A DNA stretch of 64,000 nucleotides from Cellvibrionales bacterium (GTDB lineage Bacteria > Pseudomonadota > Gammaproteobacteria > Pseudomonadales > UBA7239): NCBI GenBank assembly GCA_016713115.1, contig JADJPU010000001.1, forward strand, positions 2,356,001 through 2,420,000, in the 5' to 3' direction. Of the stretch, positions 45,775 to 55,352 are shown piece by piece. A program made the position numbers and the translations under genes. Each line of letters opens with the position of its first letter. Position 1 is the stretch's first letter. The notes under the pieces are model-generated. The model searched no databases and was not told the origin of the DNA. It saw only the letters and a program-made list of their open reading frames with translations.

Positions 45775-47139
45775 CTACTGGAGCGACAGCGGCGTGCGCA
45801 GCGTAACAAACTCCTCTGCCACTGTTGGGTGGATACCAATTGTTTTATCAAATTGTTTTTTGGTCGCACCTGCCTGAATCGCCACCGCAAAACCCTGCAC
45901 GATTTCACCTGCTTCCGCACCCACCATGTGTAAACCCAACACACGATCTGTGGATTGCTGTACCACTAACTTCATCAGCATGCGCTCGCTGCTACCGCTG
46001 ACGGTATGTTTCAACGGGCGAAAATCGGTGCGGAAAATCACCACATCATTCACACCATAACGCTGCTCAGCTTGTTGCTGCGTTAAACCCACAGCCGCCA
46101 CTTCCGGCGACGAGAAAACAGCGCTCGGCACCAATTTATAATCAATGCGCTCACGCGCACCAGAGCCGTACCAGTGATCCACTAACCACATCGCCTCTGC
46201 CGTGGCGACCGGCGTGAGTTCTTTGCGCCCCACTGCATCACCCAGTGCAAAAATAGACGGTTCATGCGTGCAGAAGTTTTCATCCACCACAATATGCCCA
46301 GACGATTTGAGTTGTACCGCCGTCTGCTCCAAACCCAACTGCGCAGTAACCGGCTTTCTGCCTGTGGCATACAACACGCAATCGGCCTGCAAAGTTTTTC
46401 CGCTTTCACAGCGTACGAGTAAACCCGCATCGGTTTTTTCAATGGCAGCAACATTGTCGCTCAGTTGTAAATTGATACCTTTCTTAATAATTTCCTGCTG
46501 CAAAAATTGACTGATATCACTATCAAAGTGACGCAGCAAAGTATCACCGCGATACAACACCGTTGTACTTGCACCCAAAGCCTGCAAAATCCCCGCCAGC
46601 TCAACGGCGATATAACCACCACCCACTACAATGGCTTTTTCCGGTTTTTGTGGCAGCGAGAAAAATTCATTAGAGGTAATGGCGTGCTCAACACCAGTAA
46701 TCTGTGGCTTCCACGGCGCACCACCCACAGCCAGCAAAATACGCTGTGCGGTTATTGTTTTTCCATCAACAGCCACAGCATGATTGCCCAACAGCTTGGC
46801 CGTTCCGCGCAGCACTTCAACACCAGCATCCAGCAATAATTTTTGATAGATGCCATTGAGTCTATGCACTTCGGCTTGCACATTGGCCGTCATCGTTTGC
46901 CAATCATGCGTATGTTTTTCTGATGACCAGCCAAAGCCAACCGATTCGTGGCACTGCTCAGAAAACTGTGCGGCGTAATGAAAAAGTTTTTTGGGGATGC
47001 AGCCCACATTCACGCAAGTGCCGCCCAAATACTGTTTTTCTACCAAGGCAACGCGCACACCTTGCGCAACAGCCATACGCGCCGCGCGTACACCACCCGA
47101 ACCACCACCAATCACCAACAAATCAAAGTCAAACTGCAT
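45775..47139 (-). CDS. gor: Glutathione-disulfide reductase
   Basis: This FAD/NADPH flavoprotein reduces oxidised glutathione. The N-terminal FAD motif VIGGGSGGVRAARMA and the redox disulfide GGTCVNVGCIPKK are present, as are the NADPH-binding GGGYIAVELAGIL and the C-terminal active-site His in GIHPTVAEE. The ATG at 47139 is preferred because it starts one turn before the FAD motif, giving about 454 residues. It overlaps the end of the cysG-like gene by 11 bases. The open frame extends 15 codons further up. Confidence 0.92.
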   Translation of the reverse strand: MQFDFDLLVIGGGSGGVRAARMAVAQGVRVALVEKQYLGGTCVNVGCIPKKLFHYAAQFSEQCHESVGFGWSSEKHTHDWQTMTANVQAEVHRLNGIYQKLLLDAGVEVLRGTAKLLGNHAVAVDGKTITAQRILLAVGGAPWKPQITGVEHAITSNEFFSLPQKPEKAIVVGGGYIAVELAGILQALGASTTVLYRGDTLLRHFDSDISQFLQQEIIKKGINLQLSDNVAAIEKTDAGLLVRCESGKTLQADCVLYATGRKPVTAQLGLEQTAVQLKSSGHIVVDENFCTHEPSIFALGDAVGRKELTPVATAEAMWLVDHWYGSGARERIDYKLVPSAVFSSPEVAAVGLTQQQAEQRYGVNDVVIFRTDFRPLKHTVSGSSERMLMKLVVQQSTDRVLGLHMVGAEAGEIVQGFAVAIQAGATKKQFDKTIGIHPTVAEEFVTLRTPLSLQ

Positions 47140-48076
47140 GAAAATCGACTCCAGCCTGATCAATAACGCCAGGCACAATTTCAAAAGGAATATTCGCTGC
47201 CTGCAAATGCATCAACAACGCCGACATATCGCGCAGAGACAACGGATCTCCAGACACGAGATATGCAAGATACTGATTATTGCGAACGCCCTCAGACAAC
47301 ACAGAAAAAACTTCCTCCAGACGCTGCACGGTATGCTGTTGCGCATCCCGCCGCGCTAAACGACAAATATTCTGACTGACCGCTGCGTCAGCAATCACGC
47401 AATCGCAGGCTTGCAGAACGCGCAGCGCTTTGAAAGTCAGCAAGTCAGGATCGCCCGTGCCACTACCCACAATCGCCACGCGACCGCGCACTTCGCCGTC
47501 GCGCACAAACTGCTCAAGCTGCCTGTCAAAATCAATCGTTTGTTGCGATAACTCACCACTGCTGGCACTGATTAGATAACGCTGTAGCAGACCATCCCAA
47601 AACCGCAAACGCTGTTTGGCATCGGATATTTTTTGCGACACTTGCCGCCGAAAACTGCCTATTTGCTGCGCCAACTCACCCAGAGAGGATGGCAATAGAG
47701 CCTCAATACGCGCACGCAGCAAGCGGGTTAACACCGGTGCCGTGCCATTGCTGGACACCGCGACTGTTACCGCGCCGCGCTCCACAATGGCTGGGAAAAT
47801 AAAAGTGCACAGTGCAGGTTTATCCACCACATTAACAGGAATGTTTTTGCTTTTTGCGCCAGCAGAAATACTAGTGGCCAATGCTTCATCATCGCTGGCG
47901 ACGATCACCAGTGCCGCATCCTGCAATAGCGATTCATCAAATGCACTTTCCGGTACACTGACAATATCCGCGCCCGCACGCTCCAATAGAAACCGTTTGC
48001 GCTGCGCAGAATCGCCATCACCAACCAGCAAACACCGCCTGCCTTTTACATCTAAAAACACAGGCAAGGTTTGCAT
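47129..48076 (-). CDS. Siroheme synthase CysG with truncated methyltransferase domain
   Basis: Residues 1-210 or so form the precorrin-2 dehydrogenase/ferrochelatase module: GRRCLLVGDGDSAQRKRFLL is the NAD site, NVVDKPALCTFIFPAI carries the catalytic Asp, and VAVSSNGTAPVLTRLLR follows. From about residue 200 the uroporphyrinogen methyltransferase domain begins normally (VAIVGSGTGDPDLLT). It has only a weak GGDP loop (VSGDPLSLRD) and stops after PGVIDQAG, so about half of the usual 240-residue domain is missing. The protein is about 315 residues against 457 in E. coli. Oxidation and iron insertion are probably intact, while the methylation must be done elsewhere. GGAG precedes the ATG at 48076. 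The end overlaps gor by 11 bases. Confidence 0.85.
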   Translation of the reverse strand: MQTLPVFLDVKGRRCLLVGDGDSAQRKRFLLERAGADIVSVPESAFDESLLQDAALVIVASDDEALATSISAGAKSKNIPVNVVDKPALCTFIFPAIVERGAVTVAVSSNGTAPVLTRLLRARIEALLPSSLGELAQQIGSFRRQVSQKISDAKQRLRFWDGLLQRYLISASSGELSQQTIDFDRQLEQFVRDGEVRGRVAIVGSGTGDPDLLTFKALRVLQACDCVIADAAVSQNICRLARRDAQQHTVQRLEEVFSVLSEGVRNNQYLAYLVSGDPLSLRDMSALLMHLQAANIPFEIVPGVIDQAGVDFHAV

Positions 48077-48094
48077 GATCAACTCCTGTTGGCG

Positions 48095-50806
48095 TTACTT
48101 TTTGCGGGCAGTCGTTTTCTTGGTAGCAGATTTTGCGGCTGTGGTTTTTGCTGCTGGTTTTCTGCGCACAGGGCTTTCATCATCCGCCGCGCCGCGGCTC
48201 TCTACCCAAGCGCCATTCTTATAAAACGCGCGCCAGCCGGTAGGTTTGCCGTCAATTTCACTCTGCACATACTGCTCTTTGGATTTCCGACTAAAACGCA
48301 CAATTGCAGGGTTTCCCTCTGGGTCTTGCTGCGGCGCAGAAAACAGAAACTCGTATTTAGGATCAATTTCTTTGCGATGGGGAATTAACTCCGACACCAG
48401 CGGCGCGCGTGTTTCGCGGTATTTAGGGAACTGACTGGCCGCCAAAAACAAGCCAGAAGCGCCATCACGCAGCAAATAAAAATCATCGACTTTCTGGCAA
48501 CGCAGCTCTTCCATTTTTACCACATCCATTTTCGGCGGCGCGGCTTCACCATTGCGCAATAATTTGCGTGTATTTTTGCAGCTACTGTTGGTGCAACCGA
48601 AGTATTTGCCGAAGCGACCGGTTTTTAACTGCATATCAGAGCCGCATTTATCGCATTCCAACAGCGGGCCGTCATAGCCTTTTAATTTGAACTGCCCTGC
48701 CTCTATAGCATAGCCATCACAATCAGGGTTATTGCCGCAAATATGCAACTTGCGTTTTTCATCCAACAAATAGGCATCCATTGCTGTATTGCATTTTTGG
48801 CAGCGATGTTTATGGCGCAGTTGTTGCACTTCCGCATCGTCATCTTCAGCAATTTCATCACCAGCAATTAAATTGATGGTGGTTTTGCAGCGCTCTTTTG
48901 GCGGCAGAGCGTAGCCAGAGCAGCCGAGAAAAACGCCTGTGCTGCCGGTGCGGATCTGCATATTGCGTCCGCAGCTTGGGCATTTGATGTCAGTTTCTGT
49001 GGGATCATTGGCGCGCATACCGCCTGCATCGCCCTGCGCCCGCGCTAATTTCTGACGAAAATCGCCGTAGAAATTGTCGAGCACTTTCGTCCAGCCTTTC
49101 TGCCCTTCTGCAATCTCATCCAGAGATTCTTCTAAATTGGCGGTGAAGCTGTAATCCATCAAATCACTGAACGATTCCGTCAAACGCTCGGTGACGATAT
49201 CGCCCATTTTTTCCGCAAATAAGCGGCGTTTTTCCAACTTCACATAACCACGGTCTTGAATGGTGGAAATAATGGCGGCATAAGTGGATGGGCGACCAAT
49301 ACCACGCTTTTCCAATTCTTTCACCAAACTCGCTTCAGTGAAACGCGCTGGCGGGCTGGTGAAATGCTGCGTAGGATTCAACTGCTGCAAGGTCAACACT
49401 TCGCCGACTTTCATGTCCGGCAAAATATTATCTTCTTCGCCATCTTTCTTGTTCATTTGCGGCAACACTTTAGTGTAACCATCGAATAACATCACACGGC
49501 CACGCGCACGCAACTCAAACTCTGCCGCTTTTACATCCACGCGCGTACTGGTGTATTGCGCAGGCACCATTTGACAAGCCACAAACTGCTGCCAAATTAA
49601 AGTGTAAAGACGCTCTGCATCGCGCTCGACTCCTGCTAATTTATTCGGCTGCAATTTCACATCTGAAGGACGAATAGCTTCGTGCGCTTCTTGCGCGCCT
49701 GATTTGCTGGCATAAAAATTAGGTTTGCTCGGCAAATATTTTTCACCGTATTGCTGGCCAATAAAATCGCGGCAGGCATGCACGGCATCCATCGACAAAT
49801 TGGTCGAATCGGTACGCATATAGGTGATGAAACCCGCCTCGTACAAACGCTGCGCCAGCATCATAGTTTTCTTCACGCTGAAACCTAAACGCGAGCTGGC
49901 TGCCTGCTGCAAAGTGGAAGTAATAAACGGCGCAGAAGGACGCGACTGCGTGGGTTTGTCTTCACGCGCCGCCACTTTGTACGCCGCTTTTTGCAAGGCG
50001 GCCTCTGCGGCTTTTGCTTGCTGCTCGTTCACCGGGCGAAAGGTTTGCTCGCCCTGCTTCATCACTTCCAATACAACAGCACTGCCTTTAGGTGTTTTTA
50101 CATCGGCGTGGATTTGCCAAAACTCTTCCGGCACAAACGCGCGAATTTCACGCTCGCGTTCCACCACCAAACGCACCGCCACCGACTGCACGCGACCGGC
50201 CGACAAACCACGCGCCACTTTCGCCCATAACAAAGGCGACACCATAAAACCAACAACGCGATCGAGAAACCGGCGCGCCTGTTGTGCATTGACACGATTA
50301 ATATCCAACTGCCCAGGCTGCGCAAACGCTTCTTGAATCGCTTTTTTGGTGATTTCGTTAAACACCACGCGGCGATATTTTTCTTTATCGCCACCAATCG
50401 CTTCACTCAAATGCCAAGCGATTGCCTCTCCTTCGCGATCCAAGTCCGTCGCGAGGTAAATGGTGTCGGCCTGCTTCGCCAGCTTGCGCAATTCATCCAC
50501 CACTTTTTCTTTGCCCGGGAGAATTTCGTACTGCGCCTTCCAACCGTTTTCAGGATCCACACCCATGCGCGTCACTAATTGCGACTGTGCTTTCTGCTCA
50601 CGGTGCGCGGCTTTCTCTTCCACCGACATCTTGCGTGTTTTCGCAGCTTGCTCAGCACGCGCCTTGGTGTCGATCTCTTTGCCACCGCCGGTGGGCAGGT
50701 CGCGAATATGGCCGATGGATGACTTCACCACAAAGTCATTGCCTAAGTATTTGTTGATGGTCTTCGCTTTGGCCGGAGACTCGACGATAACGAGGGATTT
50801 GCCCAT
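48095..50806 (-). CDS. topA: DNA topoisomerase I (type IA)
   Basis: TopA relaxes negative supercoils. The TOPRIM domain starts at SLVIVESPAKAKTI with its acidic LDREGEAIAWHL motif, and the active-site Tyr is in GFITYMRTDSTNLS. Three C4 zinc-ribbon motifs follow (CPSC..., CQKC..., CDKC...), then a C-terminal domain and a Lys-rich tail (KTTAAKSATKKTTARKK). The length from the chosen ATG at 50806 is about 903 residues, somewhat longer than the 865 of E. coli. An open frame 13 codons upstream is less likely. A good promoter lies about 80 bases before the start. Confidence 0.95.
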   Translation of the reverse strand: MGKSLVIVESPAKAKTINKYLGNDFVVKSSIGHIRDLPTGGGKEIDTKARAEQAAKTRKMSVEEKAAHREQKAQSQLVTRMGVDPENGWKAQYEILPGKEKVVDELRKLAKQADTIYLATDLDREGEAIAWHLSEAIGGDKEKYRRVVFNEITKKAIQEAFAQPGQLDINRVNAQQARRFLDRVVGFMVSPLLWAKVARGLSAGRVQSVAVRLVVEREREIRAFVPEEFWQIHADVKTPKGSAVVLEVMKQGEQTFRPVNEQQAKAAEAALQKAAYKVAAREDKPTQSRPSAPFITSTLQQAASSRLGFSVKKTMMLAQRLYEAGFITYMRTDSTNLSMDAVHACRDFIGQQYGEKYLPSKPNFYASKSGAQEAHEAIRPSDVKLQPNKLAGVERDAERLYTLIWQQFVACQMVPAQYTSTRVDVKAAEFELRARGRVMLFDGYTKVLPQMNKKDGEEDNILPDMKVGEVLTLQQLNPTQHFTSPPARFTEASLVKELEKRGIGRPSTYAAIISTIQDRGYVKLEKRRLFAEKMGDIVTERLTESFSDLMDYSFTANLEESLDEIAEGQKGWTKVLDNFYGDFRQKLARAQGDAGGMRANDPTETDIKCPSCGRNMQIRTGSTGVFLGCSGYALPPKERCKTTINLIAGDEIAEDDDAEVQQLRHKHRCQKCNTAMDAYLLDEKRKLHICGNNPDCDGYAIEAGQFKLKGYDGPLLECDKCGSDMQLKTGRFGKYFGCTNSSCKNTRKLLRNGEAAPPKMDVVKMEELRCQKVDDFYLLRDGASGLFLAASQFPKYRETRAPLVSELIPHRKEIDPKYEFLFSAPQQDPEGNPAIVRFSRKSKEQYVQSEIDGKPTGWRAFYKNGAWVESRGAADDESPVRRKPAAKTTAAKSATKKTTARKK

Positions 50807-50860
50807 AAATACCTTTGCTGTGTGCAGCTTTGGATAGTCGGTCAAAGGGGAGCCCCAATG

Positions 50861-50878
50861 GCACCCTTCAGAGGGTGC
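50861..50878. promoter_or_regulatory. Perfect palindrome at the topA transcription start
   Basis: GCACCCT and AGGGTGC form a perfect seven-base inverted repeat with TCAG between them, centred near the expected topA start point. It could be an operator or a small RNA hairpin. There is no T-tract, so it is not a terminator. Confidence 0.45.
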
Positions 50879-50881
50879 GAC

Positions 50882-50910
50882 TATATAAGAAGGAAGACTA
50901 GGCTGGTCAA
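50882..50910 (-). promoter_or_regulatory. Sigma-70 promoter of topA
   Basis: On the minus strand, TTGACC (50905-50910) and TATATA (50882-50887) are separated by 17 bases. The start point should lie near 50875, about 70 bases before the topA ATG. Confidence 0.75.
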
Positions 50911-50939
50911 GCTAAAAAACGGCTTTGCTTAAAAAATGA

Positions 50940-52232
50940 TCAGAACAGGCGTACCTCAAAGCAGTTGCCACCTGCCAGCAAGTTGTACAGCCGAATGTCC
51001 CAACCCTGATGGACACAAATACGCCGCACCAAGGACAGCCCTAAGCCCAAACCCTCTCCACGCGCCGCAGTCCCACGCACAAAGGGCTGAAAAATTGCCT
51101 CCTTGCGCTCGTCTTCAATCTGCTTGCCTGTGTCTTCTACGCGAAATCCTGTACTAGTCAGCACTAAGCGCACGGAGCCGCTATCTGTGTAATGCACGGC
51201 ATTGCGAATCAAATTGGAAATCACTGCACGCAGTAAGGCAGTGTTAAAGCGTTGGTCTGATTGCGCTGGGGCAGACTCCAGCACCAAACTTAAAGACAAC
51301 TGTTTGCCTGTGGCAGTGGATTGCCATTGCTCGCATTGCTCGCGCGCCATTTGCTCTAAAGTAACGCGACTGATAGCTGCATCCACTTCGACATTGTTGC
51401 GCGCCAATTGCAAAAAAGTATGCACAAGATCGCGCATTTCTTGTGCAGCACGCTGAATCCTTGCCAATTGATTCTGCTGCTTTTCATTGAGCTGTGCAGA
51501 TGCTTGCAACAATTCACACGCCGTGGCGATAACTGTCAGCGGCGTGCGCAACTCATGACTAACATCACTAGTAAAAAAACGCTCGCGTTCTAGCGTGCCA
51601 TTGATACGCGCCAAGGCATCATCAAAAGCCAGTGCCAATTGCCCTACTTCGTCAGCTGCATAATCAACCGCCAAGGGCGTACTTGTTGTAGGTTTCTGTT
51701 CACGATCACGCACCTGCTGCGCCAAACGCGAAACTGGCGACATGATGCGGCGCGCCAGAAAATAGCCCAACACCCATGCCGCTACCACACTTAATACAAA
51801 ACCCGCCACCACGATCAAAAACAAAGCTCGTTCGCGTCGCTCAAAATTGGTTTGATCACGCAAAAACAAAAACTTTTCATCACCCTGCTGATAAACAAGT
51901 GCGTGAAATGCCTCTCCATCACGAAACACTTCATGGAATCCTGTATTCAAATTTTTTAACCAATCTGGCGGTGCATTCCATTCATCCACCTGATCAGTTT
52001 TATCGTGATAAAAACGCGAACCAGGCAGCAAATCCAAATCGCGCCCTTCGCTGTAACGCGCCATTGCCAGCGTGAGATCATCGTGCAGCGAATTGCTCAG
52101 CAGCTGACTCTCCACCACTTTTACAACCACAATAACGCCAACAGAAAACAGAGCACTGATCACTGCCGCCATCAATACAAAAGCGACAATAATGCGGCGC
52201 GACAGTTGTTGGTTTTTTTTCAATGCCTGCAT
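50940..52232 (-). CDS. Sensor histidine kinase, ColS-like
   Basis: This 430-residue kinase has two membrane helices (about residues 14-38 and 138-160) flanking a periplasmic domain of about 100 residues. HAMP, HisKA (phospho-acceptor His in SDVSHELRTPLT) and HATPase domains follow (NLIRNAVHYTDSG, GLGLGLSLVRRI). It is partnered with the response regulator 25 bases upstream. The neighbourhood of an InaA-like kinase gene matches the ColRS system of pseudomonads, which senses metals and protects the membrane, so a ColS role is inferred from context. Confidence 0.85.
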   Translation of the reverse strand: MQALKKNQQLSRRIIVAFVLMAAVISALFSVGVIVVVKVVESQLLSNSLHDDLTLAMARYSEGRDLDLLPGSRFYHDKTDQVDEWNAPPDWLKNLNTGFHEVFRDGEAFHALVYQQGDEKFLFLRDQTNFERRERALFLIVVAGFVLSVVAAWVLGYFLARRIMSPVSRLAQQVRDREQKPTTSTPLAVDYAADEVGQLALAFDDALARINGTLERERFFTSDVSHELRTPLTVIATACELLQASAQLNEKQQNQLARIQRAAQEMRDLVHTFLQLARNNVEVDAAISRVTLEQMAREQCEQWQSTATGKQLSLSLVLESAPAQSDQRFNTALLRAVISNLIRNAVHYTDSGSVRLVLTSTGFRVEDTGKQIEDERKEAIFQPFVRGTAARGEGLGLGLSLVRRICVHQGWDIRLYNLLAGGNCFEVRLF

Positions 52233-52257
52233 TTTTTATACTCTGGCTAATATTCCA

Positions 52258-52929
52258 TCACGCTTGTTGCAATGCCAAACGAAATCCTATGCCGTGCACT
52301 GTATGCAATAAGTGTGTTTCAAAGGGCTTATCTATCAATTGGCGCAATTGGTGAATATGGCTGCGCAAACTGTCGCTATCGGGGCAATTATCGCCCCATA
52401 CCGCTTCTTCCAACTGCTCGCGGCGCACCACTGACGGGCTACGTTGCATCAAAATTTCCAATAATTTCAAACTGATTGGGTTTAATTTGATGGTTTTATT
52501 TTCTCGTTTCACTTCCAGAGAATCTAAGTCATAAGTTAGATCAGCCACGGCCAATAATCGACTGGCACCGTGCGTACGGCGCAACACGGCTTCGATACGT
52601 GCGACCAGTTCAGACAATTCAAATGGCTTGACCAGATAGTCATCTGCGCCAGAAGAAAACCCCTGTAGACGATCATCTAAAGTATCTCGCGCCGTCAACA
52701 TAATAACAGGCAAATTATTTCTCGCTTCGCGCAAGCGCTGACACAACGTGAATCCGTCAATGCCTGGCATCATCACATCCAGCACTGCCAAATCATAGGA
52801 CTCCGTGACAGCTAAATGCATCCCCGTCATACCATCTTGCGCGCAGTCTACGGTATAGCCTTTTAACTCAAGATAATCCGTTAAATTTGCCAGAATATCG
52901 CGATTATCTTCCACCAATAAAATACGCAT
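52258..52929 (-). CDS. OmpR-family response regulator, ColR-like
   Basis: The 223-residue protein has a receiver domain with the acidic pair in LVEDNRDI, the phospho-acceptor Asp in LAVLDVMMPGIDG and the Lys in YLVKPFELSEL, and a C-terminal winged-helix DNA-binding domain. It precedes the sensor kinase gene by 25 bases in the same orientation, so the two form a two-component pair. The comparison with ColR rests on neighbourhood and general family, not on a diagnostic residue. Confidence 0.88.
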   Translation of the reverse strand: MRILLVEDNRDILANLTDYLELKGYTVDCAQDGMTGMHLAVTESYDLAVLDVMMPGIDGFTLCQRLREARNNLPVIMLTARDTLDDRLQGFSSGADDYLVKPFELSELVARIEAVLRRTHGASRLLAVADLTYDLDSLEVKRENKTIKLNPISLKLLEILMQRSPSVVRREQLEEAVWGDNCPDSDSLRSHIHQLRQLIDKPFETHLLHTVHGIGFRLALQQA

Positions 52930-52958
52930 ATTTCACTCCAATTATTACGAAAGCTGCT

Positions 52959-53645
52959 TCATGATTTGGCATGACCCGCCAACAATATTTTCCATTCTTG
53001 TTCACTCCACAATTCGCGGCTGTGACGATATAGCTGATCGAGATCACGTCGCGATGCTTTTTTAGGCAGCCAACAATGACGCGCTTTCTCTAAATCCAAC
53101 AAGGCGATTTCAGGCAACACAACAGTATCACCGGCCGTCAAAAAAATGTGCTTAGGGTACAAACAGGTGTGCTGCCACTGTGCGTTATGCACTACACCCA
53201 GAACACGACCCATTTCTTGTAACAAGCGTTGATGCTGCTCGTCACCAATGCGCTGTCTACCGCCGCGACCGTACCAAGTTTCTAAATCGACAAAGCCATC
53301 TAAAGATTTAGTGACTAATACCGCCTGCCAATCGCCATTCACTTTTCTCGCTTCTGCAAAGACAATTTCTGGCGTAGTGATGCTCAATTTTCTCAATGCC
53401 GATGTGGCGAATTTTTCACGCATCACCGTGGGCAAACCAAACGGATAACGCAAACTACGAAACAGGTGATTGCGCTGGCGCTTGATGTAGACCATCCCCA
53501 ATGCCGGTAACACCAACCGCTCCACGCCACTTTCCCCATCGCGCCGTACATTGGCCGGCTCTACAGATTCGCCACGAAGATTCCACCATCCGTTAAAATC
53601 GGTTGGCACGCTTAAATCGTTTGTTGCACTCACGCAGGCATCCAT
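52959..53645 (-). CDS. InaA-like lipopolysaccharide kinase family protein
   Basis: This 228-residue protein has a reduced protein-kinase-like fold of the Kdo/WaaP/InaA family. The nucleotide-binding Lys is in MVYIKRQRNHLFRS. The catalytic-loop equivalent is in CLYPKHIFLTAG, and the metal-binding Asp in IALLDLEKARHCW. These kinases phosphorylate sugars in the lipopolysaccharide core or are of unknown role. It stands 30 bases upstream of the ColR-like regulator gene, as in pseudomonads. Confidence 0.8.
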   Translation of the reverse strand: MDACVSATNDLSVPTDFNGWWNLRGESVEPANVRRDGESGVERLVLPALGMVYIKRQRNHLFRSLRYPFGLPTVMREKFATSALRKLSITTPEIVFAEARKVNGDWQAVLVTKSLDGFVDLETWYGRGGRQRIGDEQHQRLLQEMGRVLGVVHNAQWQHTCLYPKHIFLTAGDTVVLPEIALLDLEKARHCWLPKKASRRDLDQLYRHSRELWSEQEWKILLAGHAKS

Positions 53646-53701
53646 CGTCTTTACTCAATATGCGAATTATAGCGATACTCTGACAACACTAATCACAGGT
53701 T

Positions 53702-54160
53702 ATGAAAATGGAATGGTTTCCGCATGTCACCGTAGCCACGGTTATCGAGCGCGATGGAAAATTTCTACTTGTCCACGAACTGGATAAATTTCAGCAAAAA
53801 ATGGTGTACAACCAGCCTGCAGGGCACTGGGAAAAAGACGAAACTATCGTTGCAGCAGCGATCCGCGAAACGCTGGAAGAAACCGCTTGGCGAGTAAAAA
53901 TTGATAGCTGGCTCGGTCTTTATACCTACACAGCCCCCGCCAATAGCGTCACTTATCTACGCGTGGCTTTTGTTGCCAATCTCGTCGAAAACATGAACAC
54001 GCAGCTGGATGAAGGCATACAAGCGGCTGTATGGATGGACTACGAAACCCTACTGCTCAAAGAAGCTGCAGGTGAATTACGCAGCCCTTTGGTCAAACAG
54101 GTGATCGACGATTACCGCAGCGGCCGCCGCTTACCTCTCAACAGCATTTACGAGCACTGA
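53702..54160 (+). CDS. nudJ: Nudix hydrolase, NudJ type
   Basis: This 152-residue protein has a Nudix box running from GHWEKDETI through RETLEETA. The Arg-Glu-x-x-Glu-Glu core is intact, although the usual Gly after the Glu pair is Ala. NudJ releases phosphate from pyrophosphorylated compounds such as thiamine pyrophosphate precursors. It precedes mnmA in many gammaproteobacteria, as here. An in-frame ATG two codons later is also possible. It is divergent from the InaA-like gene. Confidence 0.87.
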   Translation: MKMEWFPHVTVATVIERDGKFLLVHELDKFQQKMVYNQPAGHWEKDETIVAAAIRETLEETAWRVKIDSWLGLYTYTAPANSVTYLRVAFVANLVENMNTQLDEGIQAAVWMDYETLLLKEAAGELRSPLVKQVIDDYRSGRRLPLNSIYEH

Positions 54161-54218
54161 ACAGCTGCTACCGTACGCCAGCAGGGGTATTTTGGCTCCC
54201 TGAGTGGAGTCCTTTAGA

Positions 54219-55352
54219 ATGGCAGGCTCTATTTCAGCTCACCTCCCCATCATGAACAGCCCCACCAAAGTCATCGTCGGTATGTCCGGCGGCGTCGATT
54301 CTTCGGTCACTGCCCTGCTGCTACAACAGCAAGGCTATGCCGTGGAAGGCTTGTTCATGAAAAACTGGGACGAGGACGACGGCAGCGAATACTGCACCGC
54401 CAAAGCGGATCTTTCAGACGCGCAAGCTGTCGCCGACAAACTCGGCATCCACTTACACACCGCCAACTTTGCCAGCGAATACTGGGACAATGTATTCGAG
54501 TATTTTCTCGCCGAATACCGCGCAGGTCGCACACCGAACCCTGACATCCTCTGCAATCGCGAAATTAAATTCAAAGTTTTTCTGGATTACGCCACCTTGC
54601 TCGGCGCAGATAAAATCGCCACCGGCCACTACTGCCGCGTTAAAACTATCAACGAAAAAACAGCATTATTGAAAGGTCTTGATCCAGAAAAAGATCAAAG
54701 CTACTTTTTACATGCCGTGACCGAACAAGCCTTAGCTAAAACTTTATTTCCCATTGGTGAGTTAGAAAAATCAACTGTGCGAAAACTGGCCGAACAGCAC
54801 GGACTCGCCACCGCCAAGAAGAAAGATTCCACGGGCATTTGTTTTATTGGCGAACGCCGCTTCAAAGATTTTTTAGAACGCTATCTACCTGCACAACCCG
54901 GTACCATTCTTTCTGTTGATGGCAAAATCGTTGGCAAACACAGTGGCTTGATGTACTACACCATCGGCCAGCGCCAAGGTTTGGGCATCGGCGGCGTAAA
55001 AGATGCCAGTGAAGACCCTTGGTATGTGGTTGACAAAGATCTCGCCAACAATGTGCTGCTTGTGGCGCAAGGCGAACACCCTTCGCAATACGCTTCTGCA
55101 CTGGCGTGTTCACAACTGCATTGGATCAGTGGTGCAGCACCCAATCATCAAACACCTTTACACTGCAAAATTCGCTACCGCCAAGCCGATCAAGCTTGTC
55201 GAATTACACTGTCAGAAAATGGAAATGCTCGCGTAGATTTTTCTGAAGCACAACGCGCCATTTCTCCCGGGCAATCTATCGTCTTCTATCAAGATGAAAT
55301 TTGTTTAGGCGGCGGCATTATTGAAAGAAAAATTTCCACGGAGACTGCATGA
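54219..55352 (+). CDS. mnmA: tRNA-specific 2-thiouridylase MnmA
   Basis: MnmA activates C2 of the wobble uridine in tRNA-Lys, -Glu and -Gln with ATP and inserts sulfur received from TusE. The PP-loop is in GMSGGVDSSVTALLL. The two catalytic cysteines lie in NPDILCNREIKF and STGICFIGERRF. GHYCRV and QSYFLHAV are further family segments. I chose the ATG at 54219 because GGAG precedes it by 9 bases. An ATG at 54252 is closer to the family's usual start, and a GTG at 54204 is also open. It overlaps hflD by 4 bases. Confidence 0.95.
   Translation: MAGSISAHLPIMNSPTKVIVGMSGGVDSSVTALLLQQQGYAVEGLFMKNWDEDDGSEYCTAKADLSDAQAVADKLGIHLHTANFASEYWDNVFEYFLAEYRAGRTPNPDILCNREIKFKVFLDYATLLGADKIATGHYCRVKTINEKTALLKGLDPEKDQSYFLHAVTEQALAKTLFPIGELEKSTVRKLAEQHGLATAKKKDSTGICFIGERRFKDFLERYLPAQPGTILSVDGKIVGKHSGLMYYTIGQRQGLGIGGVKDASEDPWYVVDKDLANNVLLVAQGEHPSQYASALACSQLHWISGAAPNHQTPLHCKIRYRQADQACRITLSENGNARVDFSEAQRAISPGQSIVFYQDEICLGGGIIERKISTETA

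Noticed and set aside
49824..50336. Long plus-strand open frame opposite topA (170 codons)
   Set aside because: Low-complexity, Thr/Cys/Arg-rich translation that simply mirrors topA codons; no ribosome-binding site or family motif.
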